Shown: positions 20,794 through 28,254 of the stretch, piece after piece | How the letters are laid out: each line of letters opens with the position of its first letter | Numbering within the stretch: position 1 is the first letter of the stretch | Source: a virus | Direction: 5' to 3' (one strand) | Length of the DNA stretch: 28,647 bases | Virus record (IMG/VR): IMGVR_UViG_3300034002_000019 | Coordinates: 1 to 28,647 of that record | Translations under genes and position numbers: made by a program | Notes under the pieces: model-generated | Databases searched by the model: none | What the model saw: only the letters and a program-made list of their open reading frames with translations | What the model was told of the DNA's origin: nothing

Positions 20794-21719
20794 TGCCCGA
20801 GACCGTCATCAACTACGTCGGACCCTACACCTCGGCGAGCCTTATAACCCACATCGGGACGGCGACGCCGACGACGGCCGTCTGCTGGAAGCTCAAACCC
20901 GACCCGGCCAGCCCCCTCTACGCTTCGGGGCTTGAGGTGCGCGCGACCTCGCACGACCGCCCGCTCGTCCTTCCCGGCCACGGCTCCGCGCCCTTCCTGC
21001 CGGGCGTCGCCGGCCTCCCCTCGACGATTGACACCGAGAGCGGCCACGAGTCCCCCGGCCTCCAGTATGCGACCGTCTTCAACTCGGCCGGCATCACGCG
21101 CGAATCGCTGGCGGCCGGCGACTGGGTGAAGGCTCGCGTCGAGATTTACACCGTGAACGTCGCCGCCTTGAACATGGGGCAGCTCGTCGAGTTCGCCGGC
21201 TTCTTAGGCAAAGCGGACGAAGAGGGCGAGGTGTGGACGGCGGAAGCGCGTCCACTGACGGCGGTAGCCCAGGCGCAGGTCGGGAGGCTTACGTCCGCGC
21301 GCTGCACCGTCAGGCGGCTCGGCGATGCGCGCTGTAAGGTCAACCTAAACGCCCCCGCCGTCGGAGACGGCGGTGCCATCCTCGTAAACGGCACTCTGAC
21401 GCAGGTCGTGAGCGTGACGCGCGTCCGGGCGGCCGCCCTGACCCAGACCGGCAATTACTTCGAGCTTATCAAGTTCACCTCGGGGCCGCTCTCGGGAAGG
21501 GAATACGAAGTCAGGGAGTACGACCCGACGAATAAAGAGTTCATCCTCCGCGACCCGATGCACCTGCTGCCGGCGGTCGGCAACACCTTCACCGCGACGA
21601 GGCGGTGTAACCGCGACCCGGCCGACTGCGTGCGCATCTACGCCAACATCATCAACAACCGGGGCTATCGCTTTATTACCAACGTCGAGCACGTCGGCAA
21701 GATTCAGAGGGCATCATGA
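20793..21719 (+). CDS. Tail tip/hub protein, DUF2163-BR0599 family
   Basis: A 308-residue protein. The N-terminal part (TTAVCWKLKPDPASPLYASG, then GLQYATVFNSAGITRESLAA, then DWVKARVEIYTVN) matches DUF2163. The C-terminal part carries the BR0599 pattern: LTSARCTVRRLGDARCKVN and CNRDPADCVRIYANIINNRGY, with four cysteines and the N-x-N-N-x-G-Y/F ending. In tail tips of this type the cysteines may bind an iron-sulphur cluster or other metal (as in related hub proteins); this is family knowledge, not shown here. It overlaps the HNH gene by one base and the NlpC gene by 4 nt. Confidence 0.88.
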   Translation: MPETVINYVGPYTSASLITHIGTATPTTAVCWKLKPDPASPLYASGLEVRATSHDRPLVLPGHGSAPFLPGVAGLPSTIDTESGHESPGLQYATVFNSAGITRESLAAGDWVKARVEIYTVNVAALNMGQLVEFAGFLGKADEEGEVWTAEARPLTAVAQAQVGRLTSARCTVRRLGDARCKVNLNAPAVGDGGAILVNGTLTQVVSVTRVRAAALTQTGNYFELIKFTSGPLSGREYEVREYDPTNKEFILRDPMHLLPAVGNTFTATRRCNRDPADCVRIYANIINNRGYRFITNVEHVGKIQRAS

Positions 21720-22216
21720 TTACCGAATTAACGTCTATCGGCTATATCCCGCCTGACCCTGCGACCCTCACCCGCGACGACGTGGTAAGGGTCGCGCGCA
21801 CGCTCCTCGGCGTGCCGTTCAGGCACCAGGGCTCGTACCCGGAGACCGGCCTCGACTGCCGCGGCGTCATCGAATACATCGCTTTCGTGCTGTGGGCGCG
21901 ACCCGTGCCACCGCGCGAGTATCAGCGCAAGCCCTCGGGCGTCGAGTTCCTTGAGAAGATGCGCGCCGAGATGGTGGAGATAGACCCGGCCGAGGCGGGG
22001 CACGGCGACGCCGTTCTAATTCACTTCCCGCGAGACACCGAGGCGCGGCACGGCGGGGTGTTAGCCTCCGGGCCCGTGTTCGCCGCCGACCCTTCCGAGT
22101 TGATGCTGATACACGCGTGGGAGAGCCGGGGCGAGGGCGCGGTCAGGGAAGAGCCTCTGCGCGGCTGGAAGCTCAAAAACATAGATTACGCCTTCCGCTT
22201 CCCCGGGGTCGTTTGA
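21716..22216 (+). CDS. Tail-associated NlpC/P60 cell-wall peptidase
   Basis: A 166-residue protein of the phage NlpC/P60 group. VARTLLGVPFRHQGSYPET leads to GLDCRGVIEY with the catalytic cysteine (C48). EARHGGVLAS holds the catalytic histidine (H112) and LMLIHAWES the third polar position (H133). The spacing is normal. It probably trims peptidoglycan during DNA entry, or acts in tip assembly as gpK-like proteins do. The start overlaps the previous stop (ATGA). It is the only recognisable peptidoglycan enzyme in the window, but its place in the tip cassette argues for tail and not lysis function. Confidence 0.88.
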   Translation: MITELTSIGYIPPDPATLTRDDVVRVARTLLGVPFRHQGSYPETGLDCRGVIEYIAFVLWARPVPPREYQRKPSGVEFLEKMRAEMVEIDPAEAGHGDAVLIHFPRDTEARHGGVLASGPVFAADPSELMLIHAWESRGEGAVREEPLRGWKLKNIDYAFRFPGVV

Positions 22217-22328
22217 CCCTCCGGCGGGAGGTAGTCGGCGTTCCGCGCTTCAACGCACCACGCGCGGCGCAGTGCCCCGGCGGGGGGCTTCTCAGGTGAG
22301 GGTCAGGCCGGAGATTTAGGAGAGACGA
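22217..22328 (+). other. Non-coding gap with two small hairpins before the tip gene
   Basis: This 112-nt gap is the longest within the tail operon apart from the cassette. It contains CCTCC-N4-GGAGG (about 22218-22232) and GCCCC-N4-GGGGC (about 22273-22289), neither with a T tract. A ribosome site AGGAGA at 22318-22323 precedes the GTG at 22329. These may tune tip-protein expression; nothing else is seen here. Confidence 0.4.
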
Positions 22329-22937
22329 GTGGCCGCAGCAGTCCCATTACTGATTCAGGTCGGCATCGCCGCCGGTACTTACGTGGCGTCCAGCTTGCTC
22401 GCGCCCAAGCCGAAGCTCAACCCCGTGGACAAGGGGCGCTTCGACGACATCCGCGTCACCACGGCGGAAGAGGGCGGCTTCATCCCCCTGTGCTTCGGCA
22501 GGCGCGTCCGCCTCGCGGGTAACATCATCTGGGGCACGGTCACGAGGGAGTACGTCTCGCGCGACCCCGGCCGCACCGGGGGAAGGGCGGGAGCCCGCAG
22601 CAGCCGACCCCGCCGACGAACACCTACAGCTATAAGAAATCGTTCGCCATCCTCGTCTGCGGGACGCCGGTCAGGTCTTACCGGCGCATCTCGGAGAACT
22701 TGGAGACGATTTATAACAACGTCGGCTCGGAGTTGCGCGAGGACTTCTACGAGGCCGAGCATCACGCACTCGCCGGGGGCGCGGTGGTCATCGAAGACGG
22801 CGAGTGCTCGGGCGGGCGCGCGGCTCGTCTCGCGGGCTCGGGTCAGTACGTCGAGGTGGACGCCTCGGCGCTCTTCGGCGGCCTTCATACGGTCACCATC
22901 TTCTACAAGGCGGTCGCGCCCGCGCAGGTCTATTTGA
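22329..22937 (+). CDS. Tip attachment protein, N-terminal part (frameshifted)
   Basis: A GTG start with AGGAGA ahead. The first ~84 codons read as a genuine tip protein: a hydrophobic start (VPLLIQVGIAAGTYVASSLL), then FDDIRVTTAEEGGFIPLCFG and RLAGNIIWGTVTREYVSRD, the usual opening of J-like proteins. After the five-G run at 22578-22582 this frame turns into arginine/serine-rich nonsense up to the stop at 22937, while the -1 frame continues the protein (PQQPTPPTNTYSYKKSFAIL). One extra G in the run would join the two frames. The gene is thus either disrupted, frameshifted on purpose, or affected by a homopolymer sequence error. Confidence 0.7.
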   Translation: MAAAVPLLIQVGIAAGTYVASSLLAPKPKLNPVDKGRFDDIRVTTAEEGGFIPLCFGRRVRLAGNIIWGTVTREYVSRDPGRTGGRAGARSSRPRRRTPTAIRNRSPSSSAGRRSGLTGASRRTWRRFITTSARSCARTSTRPSITHSPGARWSSKTASARAGARLVSRARVSTSRWTPRRSSAAFIRSPSSTRRSRPRRSI

Positions 22938-25678
22938 GCGCGAACGGCGGGGCCGAAACGCTCGTTTCCTTGCCGGCCTCGGGGAGTATCCCCGCGAGCG
23001 TGACGGCGACCCTTCAGCTCCGCCGGGGCGCGAACACGGTCAAGTTGCGCGGCGGGTCAGGCACGGGCGACGTTGACCGCATATACGTCTCGGGTACGGG
23101 CATCCCGCCCGTAGATTTTACGCCGCCGGAAGGCACCAACCTGATCGACGCGGCCGCGACGTTCCCCGGCGACCCTAACGACCCGCTGCCCTTCTACAAC
23201 ACCGTTCAAGCCTTCGACGTCAACGGCCACTTCGAGGGCCACACGGGAGCCGGGGGGCAGGCTCGCTTTGAACTCTTCGCGGGCGTGGAGACGCAGCCGC
23301 AGTCCGCCATCATCGTCGCCGTCGAGGGCGCATCGGAGACGCCCGCCTTCCGCGACGTCTCCTACTTTGTCACCGAGGACTATCTCCTCAAGGAGGGGCA
23401 GCTCGGCAACTTCGTCTTCGAGGTAGAGCCCGACATCCAAGACCTCGACGAGACGCTCCTTTATCTCTACACGCTCGACGGGAAGGTGACGGCCGCTGAC
23501 TGCGACTTCTCCCTGCTCGCGGGGCGTGAGATTCCCGGGCTCGTCATAGACCACCGCGCGCCGCTCTCCGAGACGGTGGCCGCCCTTGAGGCGTGGTTCA
23601 ACTTCGACATCGTGCCGAGGGGCGGGAAGATAACCGCCATCCCCCGCGGCGGCGCGGTGGCGTCGAGATTCTACGAGAGGGAACTGCGCGCGCACCTCTT
23701 CGGCGAGGAGCGCCCGCGCGCGGCCGTGAAGGTCACGCACGAAGACCCCACAGACCTGCCCGGCGCGGTGGACGTCGTCTACCTAGACCCCTCGCCCTCG
23801 AAAGACTTCCACAGCGGCAACCAGACCGCTCAGAAGATAGTCGGCTTCTCCTTCGACTACGAGACTCTGACCTTCCCCATCGTGGGTGACGCCGACACGG
23901 CGCAGGCGGTCGGGCAGCGATACCTCGACGCGCGCCACCTCGCGGCGAAGCCGGCGGAAATCGTCTGCGGCTTCGGCAAGCGCCACTTTATCCCGACCGA
24001 CATCGTAGAGGTCGAGCTGGCGGACTCGACGCTCTACACCCACCGGATAGTCACGAAGCAGGCAGACCTTCAGGGGATGGTCAAGTTCGGCGTCGTGCCC
24101 GAGCGGGCGTCCGTCTACACGCAGAATGGTGCGGGCGTGACGGGCAGGGGCGGCGACGTGCTGCTCGTCCGGCCGCCGGCTAACACCCTGCTCGTCGTCG
24201 CCGACTGCGTCGCCGTGCGGCAGGAAGACCTCGGCCGGCTCATCGCCTACGCCGCCGCCTGCCCGCGCGGAGTGGGCGCGTGGCCGGGCTACCACCTGAA
24301 CAAGCGTGACCAGAACGGCGAGGTCGAGCGCGTCGGCGGCTTCGAGACGGCGGCGACCATCGGCGTCGTCGAGACGGCCTCGCAGAGCGCGGCTCGCTTC
24401 GGCCTGGAGGCCGCGCGCTCCTTCGTGGTGAAGCTCTACCACGGCTCGCTCGAATCCCGAAGCGAATCGGAAGTAAGAGCCGAGCGGGTGAACCTCGCGC
24501 TCTACGGCTCGGGCAACCGCTGGGAGGTCATTCAATTCCTGACCGTGACGCCGCAGGTCGCCTCCGCGCCCTACGCCGCGCAGTACCTGGTGACGGGCGT
24601 CGCCTCGGGGCTCTACGGCACCGAGGACTCCTCCGACAATCACCAGGCGGGTGACTATTTCGTGCTCTTCGACGGGGCGGTGGCTTCCTTCCCGATGCGC
24701 CCGGCCGACATCGGCCGAGCCTTCGACTTCACGGGGCAGACGGCCGGGCAGGCGCTCGGCGACGCGGAGGCCGCGGGCGTCTCGACGCTCACCTTCCAGG
24801 GGAACTCCGCAAAGCTGCTCGCGCCTTCGCGCGTGGAACTGGAAGACGGGACGAGCCTCGCGCCCCGCGACGCCGCCGGTAATGTACTCGTGAGTCCGTG
24901 GCCGCGCTCGAACTTTGAACACATCGGCGACGAGTATCGGGTCGATTACCTGACCGACGCGGGCGCGGAGATTGCTGGGGCGTTCGAGGTCTTCCGCGAG
25001 GGGACGCCGCAGGCGGCGATGCTCGTCTCGAACCTGAGCACGTCGAAGTTTACGGGGGTGACGGCTTCGACTAGGGGCAACAGCTTTTCCGTTTCGAGCG
25101 CGCTGACGACGGGGCGCACCCGCTCTCTTCAGAAGATAAGGCAGGCCGATAACTTCGCGGAGGCCAACTTACGCGGCGCGCCCGACGTGACCGTCAAGTT
25201 CGGGCTGATGGCGGCGGGTAAAAACTGGCAGGCGGACGCGCTCGATTACTACTTCTCGCTGGGCGTGGGGGGCGGCGGCGTCACGCTCGAAATCTACCAG
25301 GGCGTCGCGCTGCTCTATTCGGAAGACGCCACAGCCTATTATTCGGCGGGCAAGCGTTTCCGCTTCCGCCTGCTCGGGAACAAAGTGCAATTCTTCAAAG
25401 ACTACCAGGACGAGTCGACTCCGCCGCTCGCGGAGTCAATCGTCACGCCGAACTACCCGCTGCTCGTAGTGGCGGAGATAGCCACCGGCTCGGCCGGCGC
25501 GGGATACGTCGAGCTGGTCACGATGACCACGAACCCGCTGCCCGCGACCATATTGACCGCGGCGCAGCAAACGGCCTGGTACGGGGGCTTAAAGACATCC
25601 GGCGTGCGCGTGAGAATCAGGCAGCACTCGGGGGTGAGAGAGGTCGGCTACGGCCTGCCATGGGAAGGGGTGATTTAG
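22700..25678 (+). CDS. Tip attachment / host-specificity protein, J-like, main part
   Basis: The remaining ~1000 residues of the tip protein. The frame is open upstream of the TTG at 22700, back to the G run at 22578-22582, and that upstream part (SYKKSFAILVCGTPVRSYRR) is clearly coding, so the TTG is not the true start. Early residues of this part form a carbohydrate-binding-like beta domain (~1-120, VDASALFGGLHTVTIFYKAV). The middle (EDYLLKEGQLGNFVFEVEPD, SETVAALEAWFNFDIVPRG, RLIAYAAACP) fits the tip-protein hub found after NlpC/P60 in siphophages and gene transfer agents. The C-terminus (~850-990) has LMAAGKNWQADALDYYFSLG, a beta-rich receptor-side region. Expected role: closing the tail tip and contacting the host. 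Confidence 0.82.
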   Translation: METIYNNVGSELREDFYEAEHHALAGGAVVIEDGECSGGRAARLAGSGQYVEVDASALFGGLHTVTIFYKAVAPAQVYLSANGGAETLVSLPASGSIPASVTATLQLRRGANTVKLRGGSGTGDVDRIYVSGTGIPPVDFTPPEGTNLIDAAATFPGDPNDPLPFYNTVQAFDVNGHFEGHTGAGGQARFELFAGVETQPQSAIIVAVEGASETPAFRDVSYFVTEDYLLKEGQLGNFVFEVEPDIQDLDETLLYLYTLDGKVTAADCDFSLLAGREIPGLVIDHRAPLSETVAALEAWFNFDIVPRGGKITAIPRGGAVASRFYERELRAHLFGEERPRAAVKVTHEDPTDLPGAVDVVYLDPSPSKDFHSGNQTAQKIVGFSFDYETLTFPIVGDADTAQAVGQRYLDARHLAAKPAEIVCGFGKRHFIPTDIVEVELADSTLYTHRIVTKQADLQGMVKFGVVPERASVYTQNGAGVTGRGGDVLLVRPPANTLLVVADCVAVRQEDLGRLIAYAAACPRGVGAWPGYHLNKRDQNGEVERVGGFETAATIGVVETASQSAARFGLEAARSFVVKLYHGSLESRSESEVRAERVNLALYGSGNRWEVIQFLTVTPQVASAPYAAQYLVTGVASGLYGTEDSSDNHQAGDYFVLFDGAVASFPMRPADIGRAFDFTGQTAGQALGDAEAAGVSTLTFQGNSAKLLAPSRVELEDGTSLAPRDAAGNVLVSPWPRSNFEHIGDEYRVDYLTDAGAEIAGAFEVFREGTPQAAMLVSNLSTSKFTGVTASTRGNSFSVSSALTTGRTRSLQKIRQADNFAEANLRGAPDVTVKFGLMAAGKNWQADALDYYFSLGVGGGGVTLEIYQGVALLYSEDATAYYSAGKRFRFRLLGNKVQFFKDYQDESTPPLAESIVTPNYPLLVVAEIATGSAGAGYVELVTMTTNPLPATILTAAQQTAWYGGLKTSGVRVRIRQHSGVREVGYGLPWEGVI

Positions 25679-26458
25679 ATGCCGCAGACTACTTACCAGC
25701 AGATTGAGAAGCCGCTCGACCGCGAAAGCCTTCTCGAACTATTCCTCCAGTCGAGGTTTGAGGAAATCGGGGCCATCTTCGGCAACGCCTACGTCGAAGG
25801 GTTGCAGCTCGAATGGGTGTCCGTCTCGTCGGTGAAGGTGAAGACGGGCGCGGCCGACCTGCCCGACGGCTCGCGGCGCTTGCGCGTCACCTCGGACATC
25901 ACCGTCTCGTCCATCTCGCTCGGCAGCAACGCGTGGGGGCACGTCTACCTCTACAACAACGCGGGGGCGGCGGCCGTCGAGGTGGTGACGACGGCGCCGG
26001 CCGCCTACTTCGGGAGCGCCTACCAGAAGACGGGCGTCTCGACCCGGCGCTACCTGGGCACGGTTCGCACGAACGCCTCGGGGCAGATATACAACTTCCT
26101 GCACGTCCTGCCGAACTTCATCCGTTACCGCGAGAACCTTTCCGCCTCGCCCTTCCGCGTGCTCACGAACGGGGTGGCGACCTCGGTGGCCGATGTTGAC
26201 CTCTCGGCCGTCGTCCCCGTCACCTCGCGCCTCGCCCACCTGCGGATGAAGAATACCTCGGCGACCGCGAGCGTCCTTCTGGGGTCGAGCGACGGCGTCA
26301 CGCCGGCCCCCACGGGGGGCTCCGCCTACGGCGGGCCCGGCGACGGGCAGGTCATCTCCGCCAACCTCAACTCGTCGCGGGTGCTCAAATACATCTACGA
26401 CGCCGCGCCGACCAACGGCGCGTACATGGACGTGTGGGGCTACTGGTTTGACCGGTAG
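25679..26458 (+). CDS. Tail fibre or receptor-binding protein
   Basis: A 259-residue protein starting right after the tip gene's stop. A short helical N-terminus (LESLLELFLQ-type, about residues 12-32) would attach to the tip. The rest is beta-rich with many Ser/Thr/Ala/Gly residues (RRLRVTSDITVSSISLGSNA, VYLYNNAGAAAVEVVTTAPA, LGTVRTNASGQIYNFLHVLP). It ends in an aromatic strand (DVWGYWFDR), as in small phage fibre or head-domain proteins. It is the last rightward gene of the structural operon. The family is not recognised, so host-binding is inferred from position and composition. Confidence 0.68.
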   Translation: MPQTTYQQIEKPLDRESLLELFLQSRFEEIGAIFGNAYVEGLQLEWVSVSSVKVKTGAADLPDGSRRLRVTSDITVSSISLGSNAWGHVYLYNNAGAAAVEVVTTAPAAYFGSAYQKTGVSTRRYLGTVRTNASGQIYNFLHVLPNFIRYRENLSASPFRVLTNGVATSVADVDLSAVVPVTSRLAHLRMKNTSATASVLLGSSDGVTPAPTGGSAYGGPGDGQVISANLNSSRVLKYIYDAAPTNGAYMDVWGYWFDR

Positions 26459-26666
26459 TTATTTCCGGCCGGGCGAGCTACTCAGGATGAGTGATGAGTG
26501 AGGGCTTGCGTCCTATAATGCTCATTATGTCGGAGAATGAATTGTGATTCACCAGCTTTTGAGGGACTGATGACTACATCTTGTGGTCGGGAGATGTCGG
26601 TAGAGTCTTCGAATCGGCTTCGGAGCGCGCCAAGGGGTGGCCACAAGATATGGTGGTTATAAAGCG
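26459..26666. other. Non-coding, AT-richer DNA after the structural operon
   Basis: No gene supported on either strand. It contains a tandem GATGAGT repeat (about 26487-26500), an isolated TATAAT (26514-26519) without a good -35, and a 9-bp inverted pair ATCTTGTGG (26578-26586) / CCACAAGAT (26641-26649). No terminator for the late operon is obvious. Composition differs from the genes on both sides, as expected at a module or attachment border. Confidence 0.5.
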
Positions 26667-26764
26667 GCCTGTAAATCACTCCGGCACAGCCTGTAAAACT
26701 CTAGTACTAGAGTACTCCGGTACTCCGGTACCGGAGCTATCCCCGTCGGTATCCCAGCTATCCC
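26667..26764. repeat. Palindrome and repeat cluster (candidate protein-binding or attachment region)
   Basis: Within 98 bp: GCCTGTAAA twice (26667-26675, 26689-26697); ACTCCGG three times (26678, 26714, 26722); the perfect palindromes CTCTAGTACTAGAG (26699-26712), GAGTACTC (26710-26717) and CTCCGGTACCGGAG (26723-26736); then GCTATCCC (26736-26743), GGTATCCC (26748-26755) and GCTATCCC (26757-26764). The last set contains the same GGATAGC core as the repeats in the RHH gene at 1768-2157. Confidence 0.75.
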
Positions 26765-26800
26765 AGCGCGCGCCCCTCCTGAAATCTTTTTGCCGCTCCG

Positions 26801-27244
26801 CTAGGACTCCTTAACGTCTTCAAGGTTCACCGCGACCGCCAGCAGAATGAATGACAGACACCAGACGTAATAACCGACTCTAAAGGTTTCGCCGAACTGC
26901 GAGGGCCGAAACCATGCCAGACAGACCAACAGCGCGTCCGCGGCGAACACGACCCTTTGTACGACCACGCCTCTTCTGACGTAGAAGATGACGGCCGGCG
27001 ACGCGAGCATCAGCAGGTTACACACTCCCAACAGGGCCGGGTAGACATCACGGGCCACCCCCTTCAACAGCAGCCTGGCGAGGGTTACGGCGAGGGAGAA
27101 GAAGCTGCCCGCGAGGCAGAATAGTCCCCAGTCTCCGAACGGAAAAAACCCCCAAAAATCGCCAGAGCTTTTAACGGCGGGTAGGAGAAGGGACGCCCCG
27201 AATAACGCCCACGCGATAGCCAGCAGTCGTTTACGTAAGTTCAT
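26801..27244 (-). CDS. Small integral membrane protein
   Basis: A 147-residue protein, leftward, with GAGGTG 5 nt before the ATG. Four or five hydrophobic segments are seen: LAIAWALFGASLLLPAV (~8-24), WGLFCLAGSFFSLAVTLARL (~39-58), ALLGVCNLLMLASPAVIFYV (~70-89), VFAADALLVCLAWF (~98-112) and VGYYVWCLSFILLAVAV (~123-140). No signal or catalytic motif beyond this. Orientation, spacing and an upstream repeat shared with the 27696-27962 gene separate it from the phage operon. It is probably a host or lysogenic-conversion gene. Function unknown. Confidence 0.78.
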   Translation of the reverse strand: MNLRKRLLAIAWALFGASLLLPAVKSSGDFWGFFPFGDWGLFCLAGSFFSLAVTLARLLLKGVARDVYPALLGVCNLLMLASPAVIFYVRRGVVVQRVVFAADALLVCLAWFRPSQFGETFRVGYYVWCLSFILLAVAVNLEDVKES

Positions 27245-27294
27245 CCGTCACCTCACTGATTCTGTAGACATCCGGCTCCGGGGCTCACGCGCCA

Positions 27295-27363
27295 CGCGCC
27301 TGCATCTGTGAGTGACCCTTCCGCTTCAAAACGTAACGGAGCCGCGGACAAAAATTTGTCTCG
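27295..27363 (-). repeat. 68-bp upstream repeat, copy A
   Basis: Aligns along its full length with 28010-28076. Shared blocks on the plus strand include GCATxxxxGAGTG, then TTxAAAxCGTAACG, GCCG, GAC, and TTTGTxTCG near the end. It lies about 50-120 bp upstream of the 26801-27244 gene. GACAAA-AA-TTTGTC (27347-27360) is a palindrome in this copy. Best read as a duplicated promoter/leader; on the minus strand it could be an ECF-type promoter. Confidence 0.62.
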
Positions 27364-27390
27364 CCCTGACGCCGTGTCCCCATTGTGCCG

Positions 27391-27430
27391 ACAATAAAGG
27401 GAGGGGCGAGCCCCCGAAGAGACCCGCCCC
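27391..27430 (-). terminator. Terminator of the leftward small-gene unit
   Basis: Read on the minus strand: GGGGCG (27430-27425) pairs with CGCCCC (27408-27403), followed by TCCCTTTATT. It would end the transcript carrying the 27696-27962 and 27534-27611 genes, ahead of the separate promoter region of the 26801-27244 gene. Confidence 0.5.
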
Positions 27431-27533
27431 CTGTTCACTATCGTACGGCTCAGCGGTCGGTAGACTTGTCGGCTCCTTCGCCCTCGGCAGCTCCCGGGTT
27501 GGTGGCACCCGCCTGATTCGGGCCGTCGCCGGC

Positions 27534-27611
27534 CTACCCCGCGGTCGGGTCGGGCGGGGCGATGTCGTCGCGGTCGGCTGCGTCGTCGGTCGGTCGCTCG
27601 GTCGAACTCAT
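27534..27611 (-). CDS. Short leftward reading frame interrupted by an amber codon
   Basis: An ATG at 27611 with a strong AGGAGG ribosome site 8 nt upstream opens a 25-codon frame beginning MSSTERPTDDAADRDD and stopping at TAG (27536-27534). Beyond the TAG the same frame stays open for 27 more codons (AGDGPNQAGATNPGAAEGEG and on) to TGA at 27452-27450, with the same acidic, proline/alanine/glycine-rich disordered character. Either a 52-residue disordered protein has gained a nonsense change, or the TAG is suppressed, or the short peptide is the product. It follows the 27696 gene by 84 nt. Confidence 0.45.
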   Translation of the reverse strand: MSSTERPTDDAADRDDIAPPDPTAG

Positions 27612-27695
27612 GAATTAAGCCTCCTGGTCTGAAGTGAGGTGGAGCTTACCAGAGTCGCCGGGGTGTCGAGATTCCGCCGCCGCGCTCCCCGGCCT

Positions 27696-27962
27696 TCAGT
27701 GCGTCGGGCAGCCTCTTACGTAACAGTCCATCTTCTTCCACGAGTACCACCCACCTTGTCCGGCTTTCTGCAGGCGTGTTAAGCCCGCCCACCAGGAGTC
27801 GAGTTTCTTGCAGTAGTCGCAGCCGGAGCCGGACGGCTGCCCGCCGTTCGAACCGGTACTCGGAAAGATGCCGCCGGAGACCACCCAGACGACGACTACG
27901 ACGACTATGATGGCGAGAACACCACCCCAACCCAGGGCGACAAACACAGTACCCAAAGACAT
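27696..27962 (-). CDS. Small membrane-anchored cysteine-rich protein
   Basis: An 88-residue protein with AAAGGAG 8 nt before its ATG. An N-terminal hydrophobic helix (residues ~5-28, VFVALGWGGVLAIIVVVVVV) is followed by a Gly/Ser linker and a compact tail with four cysteines: CDYC (~49-52), then C and C near the end (MDCYVRGC), plus several tryptophans. Probably anchored with the tail outside the membrane, where the cysteines could form disulphides or bind metal. No family recognised. It is preceded by copy B of the 68-bp repeat. Confidence 0.75.
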   Translation of the reverse strand: MSLGTVFVALGWGGVLAIIVVVVVVWVVSGGIFPSTGSNGGQPSGSGCDYCKKLDSWWAGLTRLQKAGQGGWYSWKKMDCYVRGCPTH

Positions 27963-28009
27963 AGCGTTTTCTCCTTTGCGTTCGGCGCGGCGGCGCGCGC
28001 CTTAATATC

Positions 28010-28076
28010 CGTGCCCGCATAGGAGAGTGCTTCTTACCCGTTGAAACGTAACGCGGCCGACGACGAATTTTGTTCG
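28010..28076 (-). repeat. 68-bp upstream repeat, copy B
   Basis: The counterpart of 27295-27363, about 50-115 bp upstream of the 27696-27962 gene. The similar distance to the start codon in both copies argues for a promoter-leader function. The remaining gap, 28077-28254, is GC-rich and shows no gene or clear signal. Confidence 0.62.
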
Positions 28077-28254
28077 GGCCATCCCCGCCGCGGCCGTGGG
28101 GTCGGGTTTCTGTCGAGATTAGCGTGCGCGCCGCCACGTCTTGACGGCGGGCATCCTGGTCGCCCCCTTCTCTGCCGGGGCTCGCGGGCTCCCCTCCCCT
28201 CTCTGTTCACCGTCCACCCCGGGTAATGAGGGTTTGAACCGGCCTGGAAGCGCG

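Noticed and set aside
21716-22216. The NlpC/P60 protein as the phage lysis endolysin
   Set aside because: Its position between DUF2163 and the tip protein is the conserved tail location, so a tail peptidase is the better call; the lysis enzyme is probably outside the window.
23783-24922. A 379-residue minus-strand frame opposite the tip protein
   Set aside because: Arginine- and valine-rich shadow of a clearly coding plus-strand gene, with no ribosome site or domain.
26578-26649. A tRNA-like segment: 72 nt with a 9-bp end stem, a GTCGGTAGAG stretch like a D loop and TTCGAATC like a T loop
   Set aside because: The loop elements are out of order (the TTCGAAT is in the middle), the D and T stems do not pair, and no anticodon arm fits. 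It may at most be an attachment-site remnant.
27312-27632. A plus-strand frame of 106 codons
   Set aside because: It crosses the leftward terminator, repeat copy A and the short leftward gene, and its sequence has no protein-like character.
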